Shown piece by piece: positions 1 to 11,981 of a stretch of DNA of 64,000 bases. A program made the translations under genes and the position numbers. Every line of letters starts with the position of its first letter. Positions within the stretch are counted from its first letter, which is position 1. Under the pieces are notes generated by a model that saw only the letters and a program-made list of their open reading frames with translations, was not told where the DNA came from and ran no database searches. Origin of the DNA: Xenopus tropicalis (Eukaryota; Chordata; Amphibia; Anura; Pipidae); NCBI RefSeq assembly GCF_000004195.4, contig NC_030677.2, positions 115,035,036-115,099,035 of the forward strand, read 5' to 3'.

Positions 1-594
1 TTTGGTTGTTGTTTCCACTTGGATAGAAAAATTCTAAACTCAAAACACAAAATCAGGAAAATCCAGTGTCACAAAGTTAAGCCCCATTGGTACCAGGATA
101 AATTGTGCGGTGGCCAAAGATACTGCAGTTCTGATAATGCAACAGTACATGATTGGTTGAATTAGCACATGTTTACACATGTGAGCAGTAACGCCAAGTC
201 AAGGCTTCTACCCTGTTACTGGCCATTCACTCACCATGGAACTGTCCTCAGCGGGCCTAATAATATAGCATCAGTAATTAAATAACATACTAAGAAAATA
301 GTGAGGCATACTCATGTCTGTGAAGTTTACCCTTTGCTTAAAATGTCTTAATAAACTTCTAATTCATCTATAGGAAGGTAATAAAACCCTTCCTGCCATG
401 GATGAACATTGGACCATAAGCATTAATACCAGTTCAATAGACATGTGTATGAGGGCTAATCAGATTGAATCTTAGACCCCCTTGCCCTCTTGTTTCACCC
501 TTGGACTTTCATATCTCACATTCACTCACGCAGTCACACACCATTCGCTCCAAACTATTAACTATACCTACCTGTAGCTGTAGGAAAGAAAATG

Positions 595-596
595 TG

Positions 597-636
<40 letters not shown>

Positions 637-651
637 TGTATATATATATAT
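595..651. repeat. (TA)n microsatellite
   Basis: Alternating A/T with one CTG interruption. Confidence 0.95.
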
Positions 652-699
652 TTAGCGAACCCAGGGTGGCACTCTGCTTCAGCTCTTACCTCGGATTCC

Positions 700-850
700 A
701 GGTAAATGATTTAAATATCCAAAAAAAGACCAGCAACACTGAGTTATATTCTAAAAAGATCAATTGTTTATTAAAACGCATGAACAGCCAACGTTACGTT
801 TCGGTCCCCATCGGGACCTTATATATATATAATGTAAGGTCCTACAACAG
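700..850 (-). mobile_element. Tailed retro-insertion (minus)
   Basis: Read on the minus strand: GGTCCCGATGGGGACCG (a short hairpin), GAAACGTAACG, then TTTTAATAAAC. The same hairpin or GAAACG-type motif followed by AATAAA recurs at 13464, 32525 and 47895. A Penelope-like or other TPRT element is possible; the family is not recognised with certainty. Confidence 0.35.
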
Positions 851-1384
851 GAAGGAAAGAGGACTTCCCTCAGTTGGCATGAAATGCTCCATTGAAGGCT
901 ACAGGAAAAGAGAAAAACAACCTTTTAGCCAAGATGATATGGAATATGCTACTATGTGGATATGTAATGATATTAGTGTGCTATATTGTTGTCTCTTCTC
1001 CATTTTCTTCAGACGATGATCCTTTCTTCTTTATTCAATATCTTACCTTAATGCACCACTCTATTCCCTTCTCTCCCACTCCTAGAAGGCTCAGGTACAG
1101 ATATCACCAAAATCCAGCACTCAGTATCCACTTTGAAAGCGGATAAACTCGCGAGTCTCTCACCAACACTCCTCTCTCACCAGCAGTCCATCAAAAGACA
1201 GTAGGGCACCGTCTGTTTGTCCTCAAGCCATCATCACCTTGGGCACATGCTGGAAGATACCAGGGGCATGGCTCAAGAGCTACTACAGCACAGATACAGA
1301 TGTTCCTGCAGTGGTTTCTGGTCGGGCCATCTTGAGCAATTAGTTGGGTTAAGAGTTCATGAGGCTGTTTTGTAAGAAAATACA

Positions 1385-1810
1385 TGTAACACCCCTAACT
1401 AAAGCAAGAAACAGGAACAGCTGCTCACCAAAGCAAACTTAGAGGACTACATATCCCAGCATACATCAGAGCTGAGGACCTGGCTGGGGCTTTGAATCCA
1501 CAAATGATAAGGAAAATTGCAAAATGTTTGTGAGGACCTGCATCCCACCTGAGGTGATACAGTGATTTACAAGCACAGACTGAGTAACCTGCAACACCAT
1601 ACACTATTGGGGAACTGTGTACTGTAAACCCATAAGATAACTCCTGTGGGTAAATAGTACACAGTAGACACAATAAAACCCATCTGTTGCTGAACTATAC
1701 TCTGTCAAGTGATTTCTCACCTGGAAGGAAAGTGGCTCCTCCCTAACTGGCAAATTAAAGGAACTGCGTCATTGGCCAATAAGTTATACTCAATAAGGGC
1801 CCCAACATGC
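1385..1810 (+). mobile_element. Possible LTR fragment
   Basis: Starts TGTAACACCCC and contains AATAAAACCC (about 1672) and a later CCAATAAGTTATACTC promoter-like motif. No matching end or target duplication found. Weak. Confidence 0.25.
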
Positions 1811-1825
1811 ACAAATCATGTCAAG

Positions 1826-2060
1826 CAGGGATGCACAGAACCCCCCCAGACAGATTCTGCCAAATCCTAATTAACATATGCTAATAAGTATTGTAAGGGG
1901 TTAAAAATCAGCACAAAACTTGACCACTTAACCCTTTCCAAATGCTAATTAGCATATGCTAATTAGGATTTTCATTCAGTTCCGGTGAAACTAAATCCTT
2001 CAAAAAAAGACTGGATTCAGCACGAATCCCGAACCGAATACGGGATTGGGTGCATCCCTA
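1826..2060. mobile_element. hAT MITE
   Basis: Termini CAGGGATGCAC and GTGCATCCCTA. After removing the neighbouring insertion the flanks ATGTCAAG and GTGACAAG match at 6 of 8 positions, an old target duplication. The interior is largely palindromic (GCTAATTAGCATATG). Confidence 0.7.
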
Positions 2061-2065
2061 GTGAC

Positions 2066-2346
2066 CAGTGTCGGACTGGCCCACAGGGATACAAGGAAAA
2101 TTCCCTGAGAGCCCAGTTGTCAGTGGGCCCTCCTGCTTCTAGCCATTTGGTCTAATTCATGGTGATTACTTATTTTTCTATAGGAACAAAGCAACTAAAT
2201 ATAGAGGAGAATAGATTATAGTATGTAAAGATGAAAAAAACTAGGGAAATATAGAGACTGAGTAAGAAGCAGATGAAAAATAGTTTGGAGAGTAGGCCCC
2301 AGTCTAAGGTTTTCTGGTGTGCCCCTGGGGTCCCAGTCCAACACTG
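2066..2346. mobile_element. hAT MITE, CAGTGTCGGACTGG family
   Basis: Termini CAGTGTCGGACTGG and CCAGTCCAACACTG with a perfect 8 bp duplication CTAGTGAC (2058-2065, 2347-2354). It landed on the very end of the preceding hAT element. Other copies lie at 24652 and 28275. Confidence 0.9.
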
Positions 2347-2354
2347 CTAGTGAC

Positions 2355-5300
2355 AAGGGAATTAAGTTAAAGGATTTAGTAAATATTATAAGTTTATGTT
2401 TTGCTGCATACTCTATAATAGCAATCTAAGTTGTGTTATTGTTCTTTGATATACCCTTATATATTGCTTTAATATTGTCAATTATAGGCAGATCCCTGCT
2501 GCTTGTTTGTTCACTTAATAAAAAAAGGGATCTTACCATTATTGCGGTCAGTCATTGGGGTGTCACTGAGTGCGCTGGAGTTACCCATACTTATTAATCT
2601 CACCCAACGGTGTGCTACATACAAAAACTTCAAAACATCTTTCATTGCTTCAATCAGATATTGTATGTAAGGTGGAAGTCAGTGCGACGATATAAAATAT
2701 AATTAAAGACAATTTTTTTGTATCTAAATGAGATGCAATCCTGTCTGAGTTATCCTTTCACTTAACAACTAAAGTTGATTGAATACAAATTTTCAGCTAT
2801 CTAGTAGATAGATGTGTGGTGTAACAATAGAGGAAGCAGACCCTGCAATGGCGGGGGGGGGGGGGCCCAGGAAACAGGCAGCCTGTGACCTCGGGGTACT
2901 GCCACTGGAGGTAGCCATAGCTCACAGTAGTGTTCAATTCAGACCAGAAGGCAGGATGAACCAAGCGGCATCAAGCACAACTATAAGTGCAAGCAGTGCA
3001 TTTTGACACAAGTACCTAATAAAGGTGCTTTATGTGCAAACTGACTGCAGGGACCACAACCGTACTTATGGAGGTACATGAGCTCTACTATGTAATTTAA
3101 TATAAGCACTGAGCAATAAGCAGTGCTAAATTGCAGCTCTTGAACACTTGTACCATAGCAATGCTGTCGAGCAAGCTGCTCTGTGCACTTTGTTCCAGTT
3201 TGCAAAATTATGCAATGGTGCAAGAGAGCTCTGTCCTTAACAGCAAGCATAGGGCATGTGATGTACCTTATTCCCACTGTTTTGTCCAATTTTTACATGG
3301 GTTGTCTCTTTCAAAACTGTCCGGGTTCTCAAAGTGCTAAAAGCTGGACAAAACTCCACCACTAACCCTGAACCATCATCAGTTCTGCTCCGAAGTATTA
3401 TCATTTTGGATAATGAAAAGGGGGCAACCCTAGTGGACACTTATGGGCCACCACATGCAGAGCCATTAAATGGCAGGATTAAGTTGTGCTTGACTGTGCA
3501 ATTCAGTGTAAGGGAGGCAAGGTGCCTCATCATTTTGATACAATCCAGCTTTCCAACATGCAGGAATAATTGCACCACGGCATGTAAAAAAGTTGGACAG
3601 CCGTTTGTAGAATAAAGTAAACCAGGTTAACCTACCAGTAATATTAAGCACTAATTAACAAACAGGCACATGAAAATGGGACATGTGTAGCTGGGATACA
3701 ACAGGGAATATTCATGTCTGGATTAGAAAGGCTCTTGAGGATTAAAAAAAGAGTGAAGGACTGCACTAATTAAGAGCGAGTGCTTTATCACCATGAGTAA
3801 TGTTTGCCTTTCAAAAAATAAATACTCCAAACAACAAATAACTGTCCTGTAATTAGTGTACATCCATGCAGGAGAAAGTCGTTTATTGCAGAGGGTCAAT
3901 CAAGTACAATCTTAAATTCTATTCCCTCAGAGATATTTCTCATTAATTAATATCATCCTTAACAGAATTAGGCTCGAGCAGACGTTACCCACTGCCATTA
4001 TGAATCAGTGTGCTATTAAATCATTGCACAAGAGTTAGTTACTTACTGTTCTCTGTAATGGATTTTGGCAAATACAGAACCCTATGGGCTTCTTTACAGA
4101 AATGGGAAGAGACTGGTTTAAACCCCAGGCTATCTGGTTATGTGCACTATTTGAAACATCATCTCACTTGACTTACTATACCAAATTAGTGACATATAAT
4201 AAGGGCTGGAAGAGTAGCTAGACAGGGTCTGTTCTCTGAATAATGGTTCGTATTAAAGGCAGTCATGTGTGATGTTATTATTTCCTTTACTCAGTTTAGT
4301 GGCAGTGTTTTGTAATCTGAGCTAATGATAGAAGAGACTGAAATACCAAAGGGCTGTTCAGAACTGCCTTGTGCAAGTACAGTGGTGACAGGGCAAAATC
4401 TGCTTGTTAGCATGCTTCAGTCTTCCAAAGACAATCCACAGTGGAAAATGCTTGGCTAACTTATCAGAATATAAAGTTTTAAAAAAGGCTATGTTACCAA
4501 TACAATAGCATATGCCTATAGACTCCTAAGTGACTTTTATGACTTCTATCAATGCCATGTAGTTGCACATTCCTAAAAGTAATATTACGTATTAAAATCT
4601 CTAAACCTCATGCAACAAGACAACTGTCTAATGGGAACACTACATGCTGCACTTTCATCTAACAAGGAAAATTCTTGAAGACTTTGTTTTTCACTGGCCT
4701 GCTCTGAGATGCCAAAAAACATAAAGGGTGACACTTTCCTGTGCAATACGATATATGATTAGCACCCATGTCCTCTAATTGTAGCTACTTGCTAGCAATA
4801 AATAACAAACAGTACATATGCCATCCTAAAAGTGTGTTATGTCCCAGTCATTCCTATCACTCACCCCTGCCTGGTGTGGTCCATAGCATAGTGATGAGTG
4901 ATTTTTTTCACCAGGCATTGATTCGCAGAGCCACCTCACCATACCCATACAATAAATAGTATAGTATAATACACAATAAGCAATTACAATTTAGCAGCTT
5001 ATAATCTTTAAAGGTGTTTTGTATGTTTTATAATACATGTATTACTTTTGTATGTGCTTTGTGCCCTTATTCATTTGCTACATCTAAGCCCAAAAAATGA
5101 ATTGATGTAAATCTAATCAGGATGCTTTCTAAGTACTCCTGTAATTTTAGACTTTTGGCTCAAATGAAAATCAGCAACCAAAGGGTCAACTAAGTTTTTG
5201 CTAACTTTTCAGGGTTTTTTCATTTGTAAGTACACAAAAATTCTTATGAAACATTCGTGGTTTTAATTGGAATGAGTTTATTCATGGTTTCAAAAAACTC

Positions 5301-5934
5301 TAAAACCATGAAAATCAGACTGTTGATAAGGGGCCTCATGGAGGCAGATTCATGAAGATTTGAGTTTGTGTAGTTTTAGAGGTTTTTTCTGCCACAATTA
5401 AACTGACAAATGGGAAAAGCTTAAATGTTTCCTTATTTATTAAAAATCGCAACATGCAGATGTCAAAATTCATTAAAAAACCTGTGAAACAAAAATAATA
5501 CAAAAAACTTGAATACCTCAAAGCAAAAGGACCACAAAAATATTCCCTCAATTGGCTTCTACCTCGACAGCTTTCATCTGGCATATTTTCATATTAAAGT
5601 TTGGACTGTTTTGATGCATAATAAATGGAGAAAGATTCACATCTCAGAAAAAAAAATTATGAAAAAAAATATGAATGTTAATAAATAGTCCCCTTGTAAT
5701 GTTACTAGCAGTCTTGGCCTTCAAAAAGCTCTTGAGCTTAAATCCTGCCTAGCAGTATAAAACTGTCTAAAACTGGTCTTCATTTTTTATTTTTTATACT
5801 TTGAATTATTATCCCTGTTAGATAGCCGGTCACAGCATTCGTGCTGGCTTGGCTAGATTGTGTAATAGTTTTATTTTTTTCAAGCTGTAAGATTTTAAAT
5901 GAGTAGTGCTCTTACAGCTTGTGTTAATCATGTC
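2355..5934. other. Gene-free, mostly unique AT-rich sequence
   Basis: A 13-base G run at 2853-2865 is present. No exon seen. The block about 3660-4060 is non-repetitive, with TAATTA-type motifs (CATTAATTAATATCATCC), and is a candidate conserved non-coding element. 5334-5690 looks like a decayed MITE (GAGGCAGATTCATGAA). Confidence 0.4.
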
Positions 5935-5950
5935 AGGTCTTGTATACTAA

Positions 5951-7768
5951 TTGTATATAAAGTAGAAAGAGAACCTCGCACTGCAGTGGTATATGTTAGG
6001 GTGCTCAGTATTGGAAACTTACGAATATAATGTATCGTGTTATAGACACGAAAAAGACAGAACTGGCACACCTCTTATTGTTAAAATTTAACTTTTACTT
6101 TCACTAGTTAAAAATGGTAGGTTAAAATAGATAGAAAAGTCAAGAAAAGTTTAAAATGTTGCATATCACTCCTTGAAAAATGTTTCAAATCTAGCTCTTA
6201 TCCTCCTAAGTAGTATTGCTTGGGAAGTATCTTTATCTGTTATAATTGGTTACATTTGTACCCTTGCTAGTCTGCGTGTTGCATATGCCAAAGGAGAGCA
6301 CGGTCCTTTCATTCAGGTACGTATTGCTAGTCTCTGCACAGAAGGTCAAAAAATAAGCATACCATCCATTCAATAAATTTTAATTAACCCTTCGTGTGTC
6401 GTGTGTTTTATTACTTAAATAACCCTTGTTGTCCAAGGGCTCAGATGAGTATTGGACTATATTTATTTGGTCCTTATTTACTGGGTTGCTACACACTTAT
6501 CAGGTAAGTATCTTATTATACTCAGGTAAGTGTAGTTCTAAGGTTCTTATGCTAGATAGAACTCCTAACTATAGACTCATTCTGTTTATTTCCTAGTACA
6601 GCTCAAGGATATGTGTACTATACAACATCAGACTCGGAATCCGTTTACAGCACAGCATTTACAAATTCCTCAGTCCTATGTTATAGCACATCGATTGTAA
6701 AAGTAGGGCTTACTATTGGGCCCAGCTGGGTGGTGAGTCTTAGTTAACCCTTATAGTCTACTTTTAACAGCAGGTTGGTGGCAATTACAGTGATCAAAAT
6801 CTCTATTAAAGGTGGACGGACTCATCCGCTTATCGTAGCATCCGCACCTTTTTTACAAGAGGGTAGAATCATTCATTGCAATAGTGCTGTTTGCACAAAC
6901 AGCACTATTGCAATGAATGATTCTACCCTCTTGTAAAAAAGGTGCGGATGCTACGATAAGCGGATGAGTCCGTCCACCTTTAATAGAGATTTTGATCACT
7001 GTAATTGCCACCAACCTGCTGTTAAAAGTAGACTATAAGGGTTAACTAAGACTCACCACCCAGCTGGGCCCAATAGTAAGCCCTACTTTTACAATCGATG
7101 TGCTATAACATAGGACTGAGGAATTTGTAAATGCTGTGCTGTAAACGGATTCCGAGTCTGATGTTGTATAGTACACATATCCTTGAGCTGTACTAGGAAA
7201 TAAACAGAATGAGTCTATAGTTAGGAGTTCTATCTAGCATAAGAACCTTAGAACTACACTTACCTGAGTATAATAAGATACTTACCTGATAAGTGTGTAG
7301 CAACCCAGTAAATAAGGACCAAATAAATATAGTCCAATACTCATCTGAGCCCTTGGACAACAAGGGTTATTTAAGTAATAAAACACACGACACACGAAGG
7401 GTTAATTAAAATTTATTGAATGGATGGTATGCTTATTTTTTGACCTTCTGTGCAGAGACTAGCAATACGTACCTGAATGAAAGGACCGTGCTCTCCTTTG
7501 GCATATGCAACACGCAGACTAGCAAGGGTACAAATGTAACCAATTATAACAGATAAAGATACTTCCCAAGCAATACTACTTAGGAGGATAAGAGCTAGAT
7601 TTGAAACATTTTTCAAGGAGTGATATGCAACATTTTAAACTTTTCTTGACTTTTCTATCTATTTTAACCTACCATTTTTAACTAGTGAAAGTAAAAGTTA
7701 AATTTTAACAATAAGAGGTGTGCCAGTTCTGTCTTTTTCGTGTCTATAACACGATACATTATATTCGT
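5951..7768. mobile_element. 1.8 kb near-perfect palindromic insertion with 16 bp target duplication
   Basis: The 16-mer AGGTCTTGTATACTAA flanks the insert at 5935-5950 and 7769-7784. The insert is 69 bases of unique left end followed by an inverted repeat: arms 6020-6893 and 6896-7769 (874 bases each), separated by two bases (CA at 6894-6895). I found no mismatch in the stretches I compared, and outer and inner ends share one centre, so there is no net indel. Each arm carries the same 67-codon frame (6173-6376 + and 7413-7616 -) and splice-like motifs, but no recognisable protein. Confidence 0.85.
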
Positions 7769-7989
7769 AGGTCTTGTATACTAAACTAAGTGGCCTTTGG
7801 TTATTTTTGGTTGATATTTGTATATTCGCTATAGGAAAAGGATAAAGATGATTGGAAAAGTTGAACAATTATGCACAATGCACTTTAGAGTATATAGTTA
7901 TAGTTCTAACACCTGATCTGGGAACTAACACTTATATTGCAGTGTAACCTACAGCACTTATATTTGCCTATTTGTGTCTGTAAGTTACC

Positions 7990-8200
7990 CTCCATTTAGA
8001 TTGTAAGCTCTACGGGGCAGGGACCTCCATCCTCTTGTCTCTTTGATTCTTACCTTATTGCAACTGTACCTTGTATTTATTTGTACTTATTGTTATACTT
8101 TGTTTTTATCTATTATTATAATAACCCCCTGTTTTATTAATATATTCTACTGTACAGTGCTGTGTACATAAGCAGTGCTTTATAAAGATATACATTTATA
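7990..8200 (+). mobile_element. L2-like LINE 3' end or related SINE tail
   Basis: Contains TTAGATTGTAAGCTCTACGG, GGGCAGGGACC, then CTGTACAGTGCTGTGTACAT. This resembles the 3' end shared by vertebrate L2 LINEs and MIR-type SINEs. Confidence 0.4.
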
Positions 8201-8390
8201 CATAGTATAATAGTTAATTAAAAATGGGGAAAAAAGGAAAAATTTAAAATTGTTAGGCAGTGGAACTGAAAAGGATAGTTTGAAATATGATAGCAGCAAT
8301 TGGATAAGGCTGGTTTGACTCTTTTGAACATGAATTATCCCTTGCCCTGTATATAGCACTTGTATTTTTTGCACTTCTATGTACTATGGG

Positions 8391-8640
8391 GCTGATTCAC
8401 AAAAGGTCGAAAAAACAAGTGTTATTTTTAGCATGCATTAAAAATATTATCACTTCCTATATTTTGAGAATTAACGATCGATTCACAAAAAGGACACTTG
8501 TCTGAATTAAGAAGTGATTTTATTGTCATTATTTATCTTGGGATGACATATTTTAAAGCGATATTTTAAAGCATGCAATATATTTATGCGTTATTTCATA
8601 GCACGTGATATTAGCGCACGCTATTACACACAAAACCGTT
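8391..8640. mobile_element. Harbinger-like MITE (approximate)
   Basis: Starts GGGGCTGATTCACAAAAGG and has internal ATCGATTCACAAAA. Same GGGCC/GATTCACTAA type as the element at 11759. The right end is not clear. Confidence 0.35.
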
Positions 8641-10129
8641 ACTTTCTGAAAACTACTGTTCTGAAAATTACAGGTTCCATAATAAATGTCATTCAGCCTG
8701 TGTCCTTGTTTCTTTTTATGGTCATGCAGCTCTTAAGTGAATTCTGAGTCCTTATAACAGGGGTTACATTATTCCCTAAATCTACAGGCTAAAGGTAATA
8801 CAGGCCATTTAGAGGTGATCTTCACCCTCCATAAAACTATCCACTGTACTTTTATAAAGGGGTTGACCAAAAACTGACAGGAAATTCATCAATGGGAATG
8901 CTGCTCACCAGTCATATTTCAGTTGCCTTATGTACAGTTAATTTTTCTACCCACCCAATGCTATGTTTCCTACATGTCCTGCCAGCCAAAAATGAATAGT
9001 GTAGAAAAGTGCAAAGACTTGATTTACTACAGAATGACAGCCGCAATGAACTCAAGCTTTTCATAGTGTTGTCATTCATTTTAAAAATGTAATTGGTTCC
9101 ATAGCAGAAATGTTATACAAGAGCTATAGGTATTCCCGCTTAATCCTCTGCTACAGATAACTGGCATGTATTGTATATAGACAATCTGATTACAAAGCAT
9201 TAGTTAAACACGAGTATATGCTCTTAATCTCCCTATTTAATGAAAGACAAACATTACGCTGAGAAATTCTAGTTATACTTGGGTCAACTCTGCAAAGTAT
9301 GTGAGCTGGTGATTGCATTTTGTCATTTTGTTTGAACTTTTTTGTATTTATACTTTTAAGCCCTAAATCACCCCATTGACTTCTAATGCAATTGGCTGAA
9401 AGTGCTTGTTCAAGCACTTGAAAGGTGATTGTTGCTTGGAAACATGGCGAGCACTTGCGCAAGCACTTCCAGCCAATTGCCATAGCAGACAATGGTTGAT
9501 GATTTCAGGCATTTTGGCTCTGCCTTTTGTGTTGCTAAAATTTGCAGTTGCCTTGTGTGCCATTGCATTATGTTTTATAAAAACAGGATTAGCTTGTTTG
9601 TTTTAGCAGCGTTTGTTTTATTACCAGTGAAAAATAGGAAAAAATACATTATCAAAAAGGGAAAAAAATACATGACCAGACCACAACATCACACACAAAT
9701 AAAAGCACATGGATGCAGAACGCTCAATGTTTGAACTTCCTTTCTCTGCTTCATCTTACTGAAGGAGACAACAGGTCTAAATTCCATACTTGCAGCACAT
9801 AGACTAAAACAGAATAGATTAACATGAAGTAGCTCTTAGCTTATCGCTCAAGGATCCAAGGGGGCACAGCTATAGGTGGCATGCCTATGATAAATAGGAA
9901 AAAAAATTTCAGCATGCAATCTGTTGCCCCAGAAAAAAACTGCATATGTTTACCCCTGGCTTTTCATGTTGACCAATGAGATTGGAGCACTCCCTTTGTC
10001 TATATACAGAACTGTGTGGGCAGCCGTTACTCTGCAGGTATATAGTTGAGAAAAGGAGATAGAGTAAGCGACCCATAGTGCCGCAGCAGACAGAGGCAGT
10101 GGTGAACTGGCTGATCCAGTTCACCTCCA

Positions 10130-11350
10130 GGGATGAAGGCAGTGCCACATCTGCCTCTACTGTCTCTACTGCCACCTCTGTGCTGGAGGACTCGCCACTT
10201 CTCTTTGAGCAGGAATAAAAGAAATCAAAAGGCCTCCCAAGACCTAGTGCATGAGCATTAAGGGGGACCTGGATCCAGACACCCAAGATGAGCAGGCATG
10301 GGGGTATTACAGTCTAAGGAGGAGGAGAACACTGCACACCCCAGCACAGCAGCAGTAAAGGATGTCCCTCAGAGTCCCCAAATGGCAGGGCAGCTACTGC
10401 TCTAGAGATGCAAGCCAGCATGCTTGCTGTGGATGCCACTTGTAAAGTAGGGTCTGATCTACAGAAGGATGATGATGAGAGACTCAGATGGTGGGTGCTG
10501 CTGCAAGAGGATGACAAGAGCAACAGTTCAGAGGGGAACTTTGTGTTGATGATGATGAGCCAGCTTAGCAGCGGCAGAAAAGTTGTCCTACTACAGATAG
10601 GGGGGTAGGCAGAGGGACAGCCATATACCACAGCCAGGGGCTCTGGTCCCCATGGACCAACAACCAATAAGCCCAGCATTTGGCTACCAATCACTGGCAG
10701 ACAAGGTTTATCGGTATGGGCATTCTTCTTGTCTTCAGATGATCAGTCAGGTGACCATTTAATCATAGTATGCAAAATCTGCCATCAGAGAATCTATAGG
10801 GGAAAGCAAGGGTATCATGTAGCAACTAAAGCCTTAAATTTCCATATAAAGTGCCATCACAGAATGATGTAGGAGCAGCACCAAAGTGACAGGGCAGTCA
10901 TGTCTCCTCTCCAAATCCTATTCCTCATGTAAATAGTACCAGCTCCTCATCCCAAGTAGTAAGGGAAAAGGTTTTATAGGATCACAGGTGAAGATGGCAA
11001 AAATGCAGCTTTGCTTCTAATACAGCCTTCCCTAAGCAGTATTCCTCCATGGTCCCTGTCTCACCCGATGTTTCTCCCCATGTTCCTTGCACACAAGGCA
11101 CCTCTATTTTATTACCCATCCACCCCCATATGCAGTCTCAATGGACACCTGGAAAAGCTGTTGGTGGTGCAGATCCTACCCTGTTGGTTCGTTGATTAAG
11201 TTCCCCTTAGCCAGCTGATGGCTTGCACTGCCAACTACTGGCCACCCTCCACCATGGCTCTCTGACTGATTTGTCTTATTCCGCCATGTGCTCAACTTTG
11301 AGCTGCAGTGCTTCCTGAAAAGCTACATGGAGCAGCAACATAACCTGCCA
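10130..11350 (+). pseudogene. Decayed hAT-type transposase with BED zinc finger
   Basis: A degenerate open stretch whose clearest part is 10708-10872: VWAFFLSS, then VCKICHQRIYRG and ATKALNFHIKCHH. This is the order of a BED finger (VW-FF, C-x2-C, H-x3-5-H) as found at the N-terminus of hAT transposases and ZBED proteins. It ends in a stop (10870-10872). Downstream plus-strand frames are short and broken. Upstream is an acidic, Ser/Asp-rich open stretch. No target duplication found, so the element limits are unknown. Confidence 0.55.
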
Positions 11351-11758
11351 CCTTACTAACTCACCTGGTACCTAGGCACTCATTGGAACTCTTAACTGTG
11401 GAGCATGTTGCCAGGCGTGCACAGCTGATGTAACAGTAACGGCAGATAAGAGTGCTCAGAGCTAATGGTTTTGTGCTCAAAGCTGCTGGAGTCCCCCTGC
11501 CTGCCACTTCTGAGGCCTACACTTAGGGGCAGATTTATCAAAATGTGAGATTAGTTCACAGAAAGATTCACCCATTCTATTCATTCCTATGGGATTTTTA
11601 GAAGCGTATTTATCAAATGGTGAATGCATTACCTGGAAATGTGGACAGAGCAGCAGCAGTGCAGGTAGAAGTGGTGGTCTGATGGATGCATAGAGAAATG
11701 TCTTCATGCTACACTAGGCAGCAGCAGGCCAGGTGGTTTTGGTCAACTGGACCACTAT

Positions 11759-11981
11759 GGGCCTGATTCACTAAAGTGCAATAAAATTTATTGCACGCTT
11801 TTTTGCGTTAAATTAGACGCGATAATTAGCACGCGATTCACCATAGTATTATCGCGTGCGTTAAGTCGCCATATCGCATGTGTAATTTTTCGCGCGACCG
11901 CATGCGTTAAATAGCACACAGAAAAGAATACGATCGCATGATTCACAAACAGTAAGGCGCGCACTTTATTGAATTGGCCCC
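11759..11981. mobile_element. Harbinger-like MITE
   Basis: Inverted ends GGGCCTGATTCACTAAAG and TTGAATTGGCCCC with TAT on each side (3 bp target). Interior rich in CGCG and GCGTTAAAT inverted motifs. Confidence 0.65.

Larger units (their letters stand above)
1..1384. other. Gene-free left edge
   Basis: AT-rich sequence with a TA microsatellite (595-651) and a tailed retro-insertion near 700-850. I see no exon here. Confidence 0.5.

Noticed and set aside
6960..6985. CGGATGAGTCCGTCC, resembling a hammerhead ribozyme core
   Set aside because: The required CTGANGA is altered and no GAAA plus stem III follows; not a hammerhead.
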